Shown here: positions 1-12,732 of the stretch, one piece after another
How the letters are laid out: the number at the start of each line of letters is the position of its first letter
How positions within the stretch are numbered: position 1 is the stretch's first letter
NCBI RefSeq assembly: GCF_000208745.1
Contig: NC_030859.1
Location: 15,843,426-15,907,425 of the forward strand
Reading direction: 5' to 3'
Source of the DNA: Theobroma cacao
Taxonomy: Eukaryota > Streptophyta > Magnoliopsida > Malvales > Malvaceae
DNA: 64,000 nt
Notes under the pieces: model-generated
What the model saw: the letters and a program-made list of their open reading frames with translations, nothing else
What the model was told of the DNA's origin: nothing
The model's database searches: none
Position numbers and translations under genes: made by a program

Positions 1-343
1 GGCCCACGTGTCACTGTAAAAGTAATTTTATTCTTCAGTTATTTGATTTAAAGTATGTATGAATATATTTAGCTTTTACACCATGTTTTTGGCGAGTTTC
101 GGTATTTTCGAAGAAAAATGACTAAAATACCCCCATGAGCCAAAAAGTAATATTTTATTGTTTTGATTTGGAAATGACTTATGATTTTTTTGAAATGTGA
201 GATTTAATAACTGTCGCTCACTGGGGAGATGCGAAAGCTGATGCTAAGCCTTGCGAGGTTTCGATCGGTATTCGAGGTAATGAGTGCCTATCGGGACGTC
301 GCGGCGGTTGTCACGGGCTCGATGGGAGTTTCGGGTCGTGACA
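1..343 (-). mobile_element. Partial LTR, family starting TGTCACGACCCG
   Basis: The piece ends in GGGTCGTGACA, so the minus strand begins TGTCACGACCC. Two longer relatives lie in this window, at 29077-31841 (plus orientation) and 46117-49087 (minus), and share the blocks near the terminus. Those copies have TG...CA-type ends and 5-bp target duplications, so this is read as a solo LTR or LTR end cut by the window start. No coding sequence is seen. Confidence 0.75.
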
Positions 344-655
344 CCATTAAACTAAGTTAAGAGAGAGAGAGAGAGAATAGTCAGATAAAGTATTGAAGGA
401 TATCATAATCTTAGGTTTGGTAGTTAATTAAGTTTTATAAAACAAATTTACTATTTAATTTTAGTTTTAGTTTATTAGTTTTAATTTTTTTAAATAACTT
501 TAAATTTAATTGTTTGGATAAGATTAAGGTGTTACAATTTTAGTAGTTAGCAATTAGGAATTAATTCAATTCTCCATGGAAAGGAATTCTATTTATTATT
601 ATATTACTTGTTAACGTATTGATACGTGTACTTGTGTGAGAAATCAACAACAAAA
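344..655 (+). mobile_element. LTR end fragment of Athila-like family, with (GA)n
   Basis: On the plus strand this stretch runs into ...AATCAACAACA at about 655, which is the 3' end of the Athila-like LTR family (compare the inverse, starting TGTTGTTGATT, at 27770). A (GA)n run sits at 361-376. The fragment is inverted relative to the LTR piece that follows at 656-1965. Confidence 0.55.
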
Positions 656-1965
656 TTACAATTTAAATAGAATTAATCAATCAAATATGATCTAGAATTA
701 CAATATCCCTTCAACACTTCATTTGAATCTCTTCTACTCTTTCTTTACTTATTAGATAAGCATGAATTGTTAACCTAGAATTCTAATGTATTTATAAGTC
801 TCTATCGTGGTTCTTATAAAACTATCTATCTCAACCAATTCATTCTATGTTTATGCAAATTGCAATTAAGAAAGACTCTTTAAGCTTAGATTTTAATATT
901 GGCTACAATGACATACAAGTGTATATGTACCTCACTTGTGAATCGAATCAATTATCTTATGCAATTGATATTGAATGTATATTATTTCATCCAAGACTTA
1001 CACTAAAATTACTTTTCTAAGTTTCATTTAGGTTACCCTATCTATCTAATTGGTGACCAATCAATCAGATACATTAATCACAGGACTGAAATAAACACTA
1101 TCAATCATAAACAAGAAAGAATATTAAAAATTCAAACTACATGTTGAATTTAATTGCAATTCTAGATAAGAAATTTAGTTCCTCATAACTACTAAAAACA
1201 CATCCAAAAAAGTTTAACCATCAACACAAAACAAAGAAAGTATAAAAAGAACTAAAGAAGAAAAGAAAATTGAGATTCTTCAAGTCTTCGATCTTTAATC
1301 TTCCAGAATTTTCCTCGCTTTCTTACTTGCTTGACAACTAGTTTTTCTTCAGAAACTTAGTTTAAACTTGGCTTTCAATTGTTTTAAAAGTGCCTTTAGT
1401 AAGCTCTACAAAGACTTAATTTGAGTCAAATATGAAATCAAAGTGTCCGAGGTAGCGTGTCAACGCCGCAGCCTCAATTCTTTGGCACCACTGCGCCATA
1501 CTTCTTGTCTCCCAATATGCTTTACTACACTTGATCAATTTTTGATGTGATTTTCTCCTCAATCTGGGCTGAACTAGGAAATGTGGTAAATATGAAAGTT
1601 GTATCCTTTTTTCTTAGCTTTCTAATGGCTTAAGAATAACATCAATTGGACTTCTAGAATGAGTTATGCTCAAAATACTAAAACATGTGTAAGAGATGCC
1701 TGGACCTTTTTTGCACTCTTCTTTACCAATTAAAGCCCTTTTCATTTGCACACCAATAAAAGCAACAAACTACTCAATAATAACTAAACACAAGGCAAAC
1801 TATCTTCAAACTAAAATAAAATAACTTAAATTAAATCAACCCAATATGATTTACAAAACCAAGACAAATTAGCTAAAAATATCTAATTCCTAAACTAAAT
1901 CTCAAGAACTTAGCCAATTTAATACTTAAAATGTGATAAAATAACTTTATAAAATAGAATTATCA
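656..1965 (-). mobile_element. 3' LTR fragment of Athila-like Ty3 retrotransposon
   Basis: The sequence is related to the LTR at 27770-32240 and ends in AATTATCA at 1965, so the minus strand begins TGATAATTC like other LTRs of the family. Its outer 200-300 bases are missing and are replaced by an inverted fragment at 344-655. Shared blocks include the stretch around 1560-1700 that recurs near 28890-28990. No coding sequence is seen. Confidence 0.65.
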
Positions 1966-2010
1966 CACACCCAAACTTAAGATTTTGCTAGTCCTCAAGC
2001 AAAAACATAA
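1966..2010 (-). other. Polypurine tract region of Athila-like element
   Basis: Read on the minus strand, this contains TTTGCTTGAGGACTAGCAAA followed by CTTAAGTTTGGGTGTG, directly before the LTR start at 1965. A GCTTGAGGACAAGCAA and AAGTTTGGGGG block just before the 3' LTR is characteristic of plant Athila/Tat elements. The element body beyond about 2035 is absent. Confidence 0.65.
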
Positions 2011-2044
2011 AAAAAAAACTAAACAAAAATGAAAACAACATAGA

Positions 2045-2485
2045 TGATAATATTGATCAACTGTTAATTATAAAGATTTATTTTACTTAAAATAAAAATA
2101 TAAAAATTTGATTAAATATAATAAAAAAGAATTTATTTAAAAATTTTAAATAATTTAATAATTTTTAAATATTATACCTTTTCTTTTTTTTTTAAATGAC
2201 AAGAGTAGGCGAATGTATCATATTAAAGTGTCATAGCTCATTTTATTTTTTTAATTTAAAAGTNATATTAATCAATTGTTAATTATAAAGATTTATTTTA
2301 CTTAAAATAAAAATATAAAAAATTTGATTGAATATAATAAAAGAATAAATATTTATTTAAAATTTTAAATAATTTAATTAATTTTTTAAAATATTATACC
2401 TTTTCTTTTTTTTTTAAATGACAAGAGTAGGCGAATGTATCATATTAAAGTGTCATAGCTCATTTTATTTTTTTAATTTAAAAGT
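2045..2485. repeat. Two tandem copies of an AT-rich dispersed repeat
   Basis: A unit of about 220 bases occurs twice in a row (about 2050-2263 and 2270-2485). Both copies begin near GTTAATTATAAAGATTTATT and end near GTGTCATAGCTCATTTTA. The core resembles repeats at 16525-16640, 33161-34230 and 58890-59060. The single N at 2264 falls at the junction of the two copies. Confidence 0.8.
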
Positions 2486-3252
2486 AGGAAAACCATGGTC
2501 ATGGATTTCAATGGGTTGAAGTTCAATTGACATAAAATCCTAGTGAAGATGCAACTTTCACTTATTCCATCCAATTTACTATGTAGAATGTGGATTATGA
2601 TCAAAGCTGGTTGACTCTAAGTAGCTTGAGAATATCGGATAAGCTTGAAAGGTGAAACATTCTAATATTATCCATCCACAAACATCTTTATGTCCTCTCT
2701 CAAAGCATCGAAATGAAAACAAAAAACCATTTACTTTATTACTTTTTAATAATCATGTGTAATCTATTTAAAATTCAAATGGCTTCAACTCTTCTTTCTC
2801 TTTTGTCACTTTATTTAAGCATCAGTTTCCGGTTTTAAGTTCAAATCAAAGCAATAAAAAAAAAAAAGCAATAATGATGGTCTTAAAATTAGGACAAATA
2901 TTATTGTTCCAAACTTGGAAGATGACGGAAAAATAAAAATTGAAAAATTCCACTTAAAATCTGCAAGGGGTTCCGTTTGTGTTCAATGGATTGTAGCATA
3001 AAACAGAGATACTTTTTGATAAGATAATAACGATTCAATAGGAACGACAACGTGTTATAGGTTCGGATCCTCATGCACACTGGTGTAGCAAATGATATTA
3101 ACCACATCATCCATGTGTTTTGTGTAACCATGGAAAGCTTTCATCATATAGAGAGAGAGAGAGAGAGTGTGAGAAATTCACTAGCATGTAACTCATAGAA
3201 CCAAAAGTCCGTTAAATGATTCTTGGATAAATAGCTCTTTTATTCCACACAG
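2486..3252. other. Intergenic, no gene seen
   Basis: I see no exon of the gene that follows. The stretch holds AT-rich sequence and a (GA)n microsatellite at 3151-3168. The upstream exons expected for the NPG1-related gene are not here. Confidence 0.6.
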
Positions 3253-4035
3253 ACCAAGGGAAAGTGGGATAGAAGCTTGGAAATGGAAACATGGCATGAT
3301 CTAGCTAACGTGTACACCAGCTTGTCACAATGGAGGGATGCTGAGGTCTGTCTGTCAAAATCTAAAGCTATCAGTCCTTTTTCCGCTTCTAGATGGTATT
3401 CTACAGGTATCTCTTATTTGTAAATCTGGTTCTTGATCATTTGATTAATAATGTTTACTACATGATGTATTTGCTGGCAGTTTTTGTTCTTAAAACTCTT
3501 GCTTCTTTATGGAATTGATGAATCTAATGGGTTCAATTTGTTCTCAAAGCATGTTAAGAGTTCTTCTTCACAGAAATATTGGGAAGACAAAATTGCTTGG
3601 AATTATTTAAGTCTTATCTCTTCATCTTGTATTAGTATAAACTTAGGGTTCTCCTGTGAATTCATTTTCAGACATACCACTCCACCTTATGATGGCTAAA
3701 ACTTTGTGATTTTGTTAGGTCTACTTAATGAAGCTAAGGGGTTCCACCAAGAAGCTCTGAGATCGTACAGGAAGGCATTAGATGTTGAACCCACACATGT
3801 TCCAAGCTTAATATCTACTGCCTGCATCCTCAGACAGCTTGGTGGCCAATCAATGCCCATAGTTAGAAGCTTTCTGACCGATGCACTTCGACTTGACAGA
3901 TCAAACCCTGCTGCCGGGTACAATCTGGGGTTGCTCTACAAGGCTGATGCTAGTGCGTCAGCCCTAGACGCTGCTGAATGCTTTGAGGCTGCTGCTCTTC
4001 TTGAAGAATCTGCACCAATTGAACCCTTTAGATAA
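3253..4035 (+). pseudogene. 3' end of NPG1-related TPR protein gene
   Basis: Two exons are supported. Exon A is 3253-3406 (acceptor CAG before 3253, donor GT at 3407) and exon B is 3719-4035 (acceptor TTAG), joined in phase 1, giving about 156 residues that end SAPIEPFR. The protein matches the C-terminal tetratricopeptide repeats of NO POLLEN GERMINATION-related proteins, which bind calmodulin and act at the plasma membrane (family knowledge). Motifs visible are ETWHDLANVYTSLSQWRDAE, HVPSLISTACILRQLG and CFEAAALLEESAP. The family normally has around 700 residues, and no upstream exon with the first ~550 is found between 2486 and 3252. A residue usually Trp in NPSAWYNLGLLYK is Gly here. I call it a truncated duplicate, although an assembly problem could also explain the missing 5' part. 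Confidence 0.8.
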
Positions 4036-5011
4036 ACAGCTTTAAGGCCATATTTTTTTTCACTGTTAGCCATGTGTGAATTTTTGTATGTAAATTAGAT
4101 ATTGGGCATGTGATTTTGTGCATCTTAGGTTATCCAGCATAGATTTGGAAAAAAAGTTCAAAAAAAGAAAGGAAAATGGCATACTTTTGTGATTTAACAT
4201 TTAGATATCCATTCATGATCAATGCAGGTTGTTTTGATACATAAGTTGTAGTTATATTTGGGGAAACACATACCAAGTATATGTTTTACATACCGACATA
4301 GTTAAAACTATTAGGGAAGGTATCAAAGCATGGTTTAAATTAGTTCTAGTGTAAAAATCAACCTTTTTCTCATCACTGATTACTAGACAAGGGGAAGATA
4401 AAAAAAATTGTCCCTTTATAGTTGGTTATATACAAAGATGAGTTGGCCTGCATGGTTCCTGTTGGAAGTTGATGGCATTTCTCAATTGGCTTAACTGCCT
4501 ATCTAGTTGTAATCATGCATCAAAGGATATAGATTTTTGGAACTGGAATTTCAACTATGAAATCGTATCTATTCGTAAGCAATTATCTCAAGTCTCAATG
4601 TTCAACCAAGCATAACCTCCTCAGCTTAGTTATGTCTGAATCTGTAATATATGCCTCATCCTTCAAGCAATGAAGAAAAATAACACAGATTCCTCTTTGA
4701 TGCACATAGTAATTGAGCACTTTTAGTATCCAATCCACTGCAAGATGGAAGCAGAAGCCAGAAGGATCAAATTATCTTCTCAACTAAACTAAACTTCTGC
4801 CTTCTTCTCACAAAGACATGTACTGGTCACAATCATGATATTTGCATTTGAACAAAAGGATTCAACTTATCAGCCTAGAAAAAATTACACAGAAGAGGAA
4901 ATGAGAATAAAGGGAAAAGAATAGAAATTAGCCAGTGCTTTATCAACAATTTTTTTGTTTTCTTGAAGATAATTCTCCAACTACCACTGGAATCTTAAAA
5001 TTTGGTCATTA
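4036..5011. other. Intergenic, no gene seen
   Basis: This lies between two gene 3' ends that converge (NPG1-related on plus, L28 on minus). It may hold both 3' untranslated regions. No reading frame or repeat is recognised. Confidence 0.5.
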
Positions 5012-5244
5012 TCATTCCTTGCGAAGATCTATCCCAGCCTTCTTAGCAACAGCATCCAGTCCGTTCTTCTCAATGGTCTTCAATGCCTTTGTCGAGAAAC
5101 GCAATTTTATATAGCGCTTACCAGCTTCCCACCAAACCTTCTTGCATTGGAGGTTGACAAACTGCAATTTCTTTGTCTTGTGGTTCGAGAAAGAGACTTT
5201 GTTAGCTTTGTTTGCTTTCTTTCCAGTGAAAGGGCATACTCTGC
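5012..5244 (-). pseudogene. RPL28: Last exon of plastid ribosomal protein bL28
   Basis: On the minus strand an acceptor TTTTCAG precedes 5244, and the frame runs 76 residues to TGA at 5014-5012. It contains [20 protein letters not shown], then [20 protein letters not shown], ending [11 protein letters not shown]. This is the whole conserved domain of chloroplast 50S protein L28, which sits in the large subunit of the plastid ribosome. The split codon fits the usual ARR|VCPF boundary. The upstream exon for the transit peptide was sought on the minus strand up to the ERF gene and not found, so this copy probably cannot make an imported protein. A distant exon 1 cannot be excluded. A Cys in NLQCKKVW, where Tyr is common, is the only odd residue. 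Confidence 0.85.
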
Positions 5245-6639
5245 CTGAAAAGATTGATCAGGCTATGAATCACTTTTCACTTTCTACCAATCAATTAAAT
5301 GGAACTAATCAAAATCAACATAATAATGCTTGAGGATGGCCATATGTTTACTCACCACTAACTTACCCCCCCCCCGTTCTTTCTTTTAATGAACACTCAC
5401 CAACTCACAGAAAAGGCTACATTCTCAACACTAAATTCCAAATGAAATAGCCATCACATTTGCATCTTCAATTAGTACTAAATTCCACAGAGAAAGTCAT
5501 GATAAAATAAGAAAATGAAATGAAGCAATTATTGTATATTTGATTGGCACGTTCCACAACTAGAGGGTAATTCATTTACTGAAAGAGCTTGATCCACGAG
5601 GTATCCCAATTGCCTTCACACATAAGGTCAAAATGCGATCCTTTCCACCTTCCAAGCTAGGATTTTTTGAGAAATGAAAGGACTGGCAACGTGGGTAGCA
5701 TCGAAATTAATCTTATCCGGTGCCAGTTTTTATTGCATTGCCCCAGAAAAAAGGGAATGATTGCTTAATTGGTGTCGATAAACAAATCATCTCAACCCAG
5801 GAGCCACGGCACCTTGTTGATCTCAGAGACAAAATATGAGATTCGTTTTTCTTGCCGTATCAATTTCTTAAACTGCAGACAAAGGGCATGGATTGCAGTG
5901 ACAAAGACTTCTTTAATCTCATCACATGTTAGCTTGTTAAAAAGCAAGAGATAAAGGTATCTCTCTTGTATTATTTGTTTTGAACAGAAAGAAAAGGAAT
6001 TGCTTCAAGAGTTTGAAAATTGTTAATGGCAGAGATCATTCTTGTTCTGAAAGCAAACAAGAAAAGCAATCAGCAAACTCCAAAGTAATGGCTTAAAAGA
6101 GTTGGTAGATTCTCTGGGTATTCTTTTTTCAAAGTGGGTGACGAAAATCTGAGGTGAAAGTTGCACGTAAAGTGGCTAGGAAAATAGGTGGAGTCTTTTC
6201 CATGTTTCTTGAAGAAGACATTCATTCTCATGGCCAAAGTTGGATCATGTTTTCCTTTCTTCGTGTTGCACCGTCGATTTCTTATTTCGAGTGAAGTCAA
6301 CTCTCTTCTTCTTCTGATTTGTCCACATTCCTCCAAATTTATTCCTAAATTAAGTTGGCTTTCCTTCATTTCTGAGTTGGTTTTCAAGTTCATCTAATGT
6401 CACAGTCTTGGAGTTTGGGTGGTACAGTGAAGATATCATCTTTTAAGTTATGTGCAATTTAATTAGACCATACCCATTTTTTATAGGTTTCTGATAAGAC
6501 CCCATTTTCATGTCATCTCTTATGAAATTGCAGGCCATGGTTTCATTAATTCTGCTATCCACCTAGTATAACTCGGCTTTGTTCTCCTTCAGACTCTTGC
6601 TCCACCAACACCTTTGCATCCCCTTCGTCTTTAGCATTT
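5245..6639. other. Intergenic, includes ERF upstream region
   Basis: No exon is recognised on either strand. A poly-C run is near 5367. The last part should hold the ERF promoter: TATAACT at about 6568 lies some 70 bases before the ATG, and a pyrimidine-rich leader follows. The assignment of that TATA-like motif is a guess. Confidence 0.4.
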
Positions 6640-7293
6640 ATGGATTTGAAGTACATAAAGCAATCTTTCAGGAAGAAAAGATCAATTAGAGAAAAAAGAT
6701 TGACGGAAGCCGATGAGAGAGGTGAGAAGAGTTTTAAGAAAGGAAAAGCCTATAGGCACCCCACTTATCGTGGTGTGAGGATGCGAAGCTGGGGGAAATG
6801 GGTGTCTGAAATACGCGAGCCAAGGAAGAAATCAAGAATTTGGCTTGGAACATTCCCTACAGCAGATATGGCAGCTCGAGCCCATGATGTGGCCTCGATG
6901 GTAATAAAAGGTGACTCGGCTTACCTGAATTTTCCTGAGTCAGCGCATGAACTTCCTCGCCCCGCCAGTTCTTCCCGCAGAGACATTCAAGAAGCTGCTA
7001 ATAAGGCAGCCTATGCCATGGTTGACCAGCACAATGCCATGATTGAAGTCAAGACGGAGCCAAGTCAGGATGAGATGCCCGTTCCTCAGTCCCCAAGTAC
7101 CACCACAATGTCATGCGAAACCCAGGGGTCCCCGTCTTCTCAATCGGTGGATAGTGACAGTATGTGGTTTGACCTTCCTGACCTCTCCCTGGAAGCAAAT
7201 TCGAGTCATCGATTCGGTTACACTTCTTGGTGGCAACAAGCTGGAATTGACACTGAATTCCAATTTGAGGAAACAATGGGCTGGGATAAATAG
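6640..7293 (+). CDS. AP2/ERF transcription factor, DREB A-4 (TINY-like)
   Basis: This is a single uninterrupted frame of 217 residues. A basic N-terminus (about 1-40, many Lys/Arg) is followed by one AP2 domain at about 43-99 containing [39 protein letters not shown] and YLNFPE. The [17 protein letters not shown] pattern is of the DREB type and closest, by memory, to group A-4 (TINY/ERF038-ERF039 relatives). Such proteins bind DRE/CRT or ERE boxes in the nucleus and regulate stress and growth genes. The C-terminus is acidic ([15 protein letters not shown]), a likely activation region. It is intronless, as is usual for this group. The start is the first ATG in frame and has a plausible leader. 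It looks intact. The subgroup is less certain than the family. Confidence 0.93.
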   Translation: MDLKYIKQSFRKKRSIREKRLTEADERGEKSFKKGKAYRHPTYRGVRMRSWGKWVSEIREPRKKSRIWLGTFPTADMAARAHDVASMVIKGDSAYLNFPESAHELPRPASSSRRDIQEAANKAAYAMVDQHNAMIEVKTEPSQDEMPVPQSPSTTTMSCETQGSPSSQSVDSDSMWFDLPDLSLEANSSHRFGYTSWWQQAGIDTEFQFEETMGWDK

Positions 7294-8790
7294 CTGATAG
7301 TCCTCTGGAGAAATCATTCGGGGTTGAAATTGTGATACCTTGCCCGTGGTTTTGTTTCAGGAATTGGGGCTATGGATATCTTCGTTGGCCAACTTTATTT
7401 CCTGTATAAAGAGTAAAGACCTTAATCTATACCCCTGAAACATGCGTGTATCATTCTATGTATTAATGGAATTTAGAATGTAATCTGAAGATTTCATTTT
7501 TCTCAGGGTCCAATGTGTTCCAGTGCATCTGGCCCTAGATTTTGAGCCCACTTTACTAGATTTGGTTAATGCTATGAAGCTTTCGAAAAAAAATATTCCT
7601 CATGATGATTGAGAGACAGAGCTTGTAGTCAAAGAATCTCTTTTCAGCGGGGCGCAGATGCAGCCTACGAGGCAGTTTGGTTTGGTTTGGTTTTTTTAAG
7701 TTTAAAGATTATAATGAAGTTTTTATAAAAAATAATAATTTTTAAATTTAAGTTAAATTTATTTTGTAAATTTACTTTTATAAGTTTTTTTATAAATAAA
7801 CTGTTTAATAAAATAATTTTTAGTTAAAATTATTATAAAATGTATTTAACAAATAATTTTCTATTAATCACAAATTCTTTTATCCACAATAAAAAAAATT
7901 AATTTTTTTAGAAATATAAAAAATATTTTTATATATCATAAAATTTATAATTAATAATAAATCATATAAAAATAGAAATGAATAATGTTGAGATTATTTT
8001 TAATAAATGAAGACATTTTTGAAACAAAAAGAAAAATTTTCTTGAAAAGGAGGTATTTTTGAAATCCTCTCTAAAGCTTTTCTTAAAGCTCATTGTTTTA
8101 AAATATTGGTTTTAAAAAAAATTATTTTTTTAAGAACTTTTCAAAATCTTTATTTAGCTTGGCTTCTCCTTTTAATTAGAGGTGAATAAATTGAAAAAAA
8201 GTCAACCCAGAAGCTTTTTATTAAATGATGTGTTTACTCTAAACATGGGGTTCTCACACTGATTACTATTAACTCCTGAATGTTTTAAAGTCCATCTGAC
8301 GGTATGTCGATAATTGAAATATGAAATGAAATAGCAATATCTTGGTACCTGATCAGCATGTTAGAAATTCCAGTCAAGTCTGCTTCTTTATTGCTTTTCT
8401 CGATAGTTCTTGGCTAAAGTAATTTCACTTTGGTCTTGCAAAGTTAAATCTTCATTTCTTTATGCTATTCACAAAGACAAGAGTAAAATCCTTTTCTTTA
8501 TCTAAAGAACGATTCGGGCTTAATAATTTAGGCTACAACAAGACGACATGATTTTGATTAAACTACATGGAATTCACATGTCTTTTCCCTTGGTCGACAA
8601 TAATGTTTAATTTGACAAGGCTAAAGAAGGAACATTAGACTACAACCATAGAGTCGCACAGCTGACTTTACTGTCTCCATCTCTGTTTACTTTTTACATC
8701 AATTATTTAGCAACCTTAATAGCCATGGACCTTGGTGGCTGAAAGGACCACAGTCCACCTTTTGACAAGTGATACCACAATATATATTAA
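7294..8790. other. Intergenic, AT-rich block
   Basis: This begins with the ERF 3' untranslated region. From about 7672 a GTTTGGTTTGG motif leads into roughly 550 bases of very AT-rich sequence that looks like decayed repeat DNA, without clear terminal inverted repeats. No gene is seen. Confidence 0.45.
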
Positions 8791-10230
8791 ATGCAAGCCA
8801 ACATGTCACTGCCATTCTCTGATTGGACAAATTTATTAATCGATTTCAAAGTTACAAGCAGTTATACTGGTTCTTCCTCCTCTGATCTTCTTCTTTTTCC
8901 TTTCCTTTTCTCTATAGGGGATAATTATTTAAACCATATGTATGTATTCTTCGGTTTTTTTTTTACAGCAAAAACTAAATGGATATTAAGTTAGAATGAG
9001 AATAACAATTATAACATTGACGGTAATGGTGGTAATGTTAACTAGTAGGAGGCTGTTTCGATTAACAGGATTAGTCATATGTTTTATTTGAACTTGCTCT
9101 CCTGTTTTGTTATGGTGATGAGTAGAAATGTTGGGCTGTATTGTTTTGTTTTACAGCTATTGTTTTAAGATTGCTTTAAGGTGTTCTTGTTCGATGTAAC
9201 TATACAATGCTGGACTTTACTGGTCTTGGCATTGCTATGCACTTTTGGATATTTTGTTATCTATTATCATTAAAAAAATTATTTATTGATTGAGTAAAAA
9301 AAAAACATTGACTGTAACCCCAGCAGCCTAAAAAAATTAAATGTTATATACTTCTCATTTGTTGCTGAATTTAACAGCATGAATTTTTCTTTTTTCTTTT
9401 TTTTTATACAAAAATGACTGGCTCCGACCTTATGCCACAAGTGTCTGAACATTATATATACAATAATGCAGCTTGACACTCAAATGGTCATACGCAAAGA
9501 TGGTAAAAGAACATCCTATACATGTACTTATGTTTACAGGGAGAGGCAAAGAGAGGTGCTGCTAATTAACTAAGGAATACGTAGCTTCTCTGGCTCTCGA
9601 GTTGGTCAGACAAATGCATCAAATTCTGTTCATTCATGTTATTTCTTCACTTGGTCAGACAAGTTGGTCAGCCAAAGAGAGTGGTTTGTATGCTTTATTG
9701 GTTCCTTATTCATGTTATTTCTTCACTTGTTTCTATCATGGTTTCTTGGTACATATGAAGTTGAAATATGCTACGTTTTTTTTTTTCTCAAATAAAATTC
9801 ATTATATTAATGACATGGCTATTAAAAGCTTCATAGTTCAAATTCTTGAATTGGAACAAAATATTCACCTAAAAGCAAGCATCGCATCAAACATATAGCT
9901 GATCATATCCACTTATAGTTGAAATTGAATGTTCTTTATATATAGTACTATACATTAAAAAAATTTTTGATTGGCTACTATACATTAGAATTACATTGAT
10001 TTGATAACTAATTTATATATAATCGTACAAAAATGTGACCATAGATTAAGAATATGATCATAAAATTTGAATACTCTCAGCTTCAATTTTGTGTTACAAT
10101 TACATTTCATTTTACCAATTAAAAATATATAAGTGTAATAAAAATAATTAGCAAATCAAAATTGTAGCTATTTCTTCAACGAAATCTCACTTTCAAATTA
10201 AGAAAGAGGAGAGGACAAAAAAATAATGGA
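8791..10230. other. Intergenic, no gene seen
   Basis: Short open frames exist but none shows a recognisable motif or splice structure. The base composition is ordinary for this window. Confidence 0.4.
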
Positions 10231-12730
10231 CTGACAAGAACCCTAGATGCAGCAGTCAGTAGCAATCTCCAGCATAACGTTAGAGAAATGGACTTAATTT
10301 GATCCTCTGGCTAGGACCAAATGAAAGCCCCGATGTTCGGACACGATTTGGTCCCAACTCCAATTAAGTCCCAAGTACGTGGATCCCTGCGGCCACCATC
10401 AAATTTCAAGCCTCTGACCATCCATGCATGCAAATAAAAGTCTGGCAAAAACTGCATTTAATGCTCGGGCAAAGAAAATATGTTGAGGAAGCCTTAATAT
10501 TGTTGGGGCAGTAGCTGAGGTCACTGATCATCCCTCATGCCCATGTCAATGAAAACCCTAGCAAAAGCTGGTGATGAACGAGGGTCAAAAATCCCTAAAA
10601 TTGGAGCAATGATGTCACTAATGCCTCATGCTGACGTAGAATAATTTGAGCAAGGTTTTGTGATTTTTATCTTTGGGATTATCATGGAGTAACTTTTGTT
10701 TGTTTAATAACAAAAGATGCATGCAATGATCTTTTTTGTTTTTTTTCTTAGTTTGATGTTTATATTCTTAAGATTTTGGAAGTTATTACAAGGTAATATG
10801 ATGATAGTCAATCTTCATACATAACAAGATTTATAGTCTTATTTTATATAGAACAAACATATTTGAATTGATGTTGCATGTTGGACCTTCATGTAATTTT
10901 TTTTATTTGGCATGATATGATTTAGCTTTTATGATCTATAATTATATTTGAATTATAACAAATTAGAAGAAATAAATAGTACAAGCTACCAACAAGTAAA
11001 ATGGAACCTAAATTTTATGCAGAGTACTCCTTTAATGGTTTTGGATCAGAATGCTTGGTCAATAAGAGAAATATATAGTTCCGGTCATAGTCACTTTTCA
11101 GATAAACACTAGCATAGACTATGCTATGCTAAGATAAATACTAGCATAGACTATTAATTAAGTATCTAATGAAAGCTTTGTTCTTTTAAATTCTATCGTA
11201 CAAGCAAAAGAAAATGAAATAAAAATAATATATAGTAGTACACTTGGTTATTACCAGAAACAAGTTAGAAAATACCAAAAAAGATATTCAAGATGAGATT
11301 TTTTGTTTTGATAAGATATATATTATGAAAAATCTCACAAGGATTTAAAATATCAAATTTATTGCATCCATATGTCATGATAAGTTGAATCCAAGGGTTA
11401 AGATCTCACAATCCATCATTTTTTTGAAGTCAACATTATCGGTTTATTTTACTTATTATCACCATCTATATTTATAGGTTAAATTCAATATATGTTGATA
11501 ATAAGTTAATAATGATAAATGTTCCTCAATATTAATAAAAAGTAATAGAGGTGAGTCAAATGCGTGATTAATACAGCAAATATAAAAGAAAATTCATGAA
11601 AAGATTTAAGAGTATAAATGTATCAATTATTCAAGACCCACAGGTCACAAGAAATTGTTAAATTTTGAGAAAATTAAATTAGTTGTTGAAATCTTCTAAC
11701 TGCTAACACTATAGCGTTTTGATTCAATCCTAATTTTATTCATGTAGAGATGGCTGTTTGTTTGTGGTGGAAACGTGGAATCTAAAGATATTTTTACCCT
11801 AAACAGCTAAAACGCAGTCGTTTATCAGCCTGTATACTATCCTTCCCTATTTTTGTTCATGCTGCTGCAGTTTTCACTGTCAAGTCCTTTGACCGAATAA
11901 AACAATTCATTGCTAAGATAAGCAAAGCAGCAGCGATGGAAAAGCTACTGAAACACCAAGACCTTCAAAGCAAACAAAGAGCCCAATAGAGACAGTCCCC
12001 GGAGACTTTCCTTGTAAAGGCATCCTCTTTTACACTGCCGTAGTTTCAATATTCTCATCAGACAATGCATATTCAAATTAAACAACAAAAACTTTCTTCT
12101 TCTTGTCAGTGAATGGGTATTTATTTTTTTATGGATGCTTGTTATGCATTAGCAATAAAACGTTCAAACAGAAGAAGATGAGGTAAATTAAGGACAGCGA
12201 CATTTCATAGTCATAGCTTAGAGGATGTCATTAATTCAACAAAAGTCATCAATCGTCAAAGGAAATCGTATATCTTAAACAAGCTAAAATAACAAAAGTA
12301 AAATGCCCTCCAATTAAACGTTGAATCATTGCATATAACTAATGAAAATATCAGAGGACAAATGCCCGGTTCAACCATATATGTTTGTCTCATAAAGGGA
12401 ATCAGCTGTGCTTTGTGCAATATATTACCAAAGGTAACAGTAGGACATGATATTCTCAAAAGTCTTCGTGATCAAACCCAAAGAAAACAGCTTGGAATAT
12501 ATTTTGCCTCAAGTTTCTGGATGCTGAGATCTTAACTATATAGCTACTGGAATGCCCTAAACCATGTAAGGATGGAGTTTAATTTTAATTTGCCTTCATT
12601 CTGTTCAGTCATCTGGCAGCTGTAGCTCAAATGTTTAGCACAAACCCATTGTTATTCATCAGAAATGCTGCTTACAAACAAGCATTCAAACTTACATATA
12701 TAAATCTTCATTTAAAGTAGCCTAATAGCG
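10231..12730. other. Intergenic, slightly GC-richer stretch at 10231-10630
   Basis: Bases 10231-10630 are less AT-rich than their surroundings and contain a palindromic RY-type motif CATGCATG near 10424. They could be old regulatory or transcribed DNA. A short near-repeat, ACTAGCATAGACTAT, occurs twice around 11108-11157. A moderately GC-rich stretch at 11750-12110 has no frame I recognise. Confidence 0.35.
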
Positions 12731-12732
12731 AT

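Noticed and set aside
9602..9898. A 98-codon plus-strand frame
   Set aside because: Low-complexity aromatic-rich translation without domain or gene context.
12256..12535. Short overlapping frames on both strands
   Set aside because: No motif, splice structure or known family; opposite-strand overlap suggests chance.
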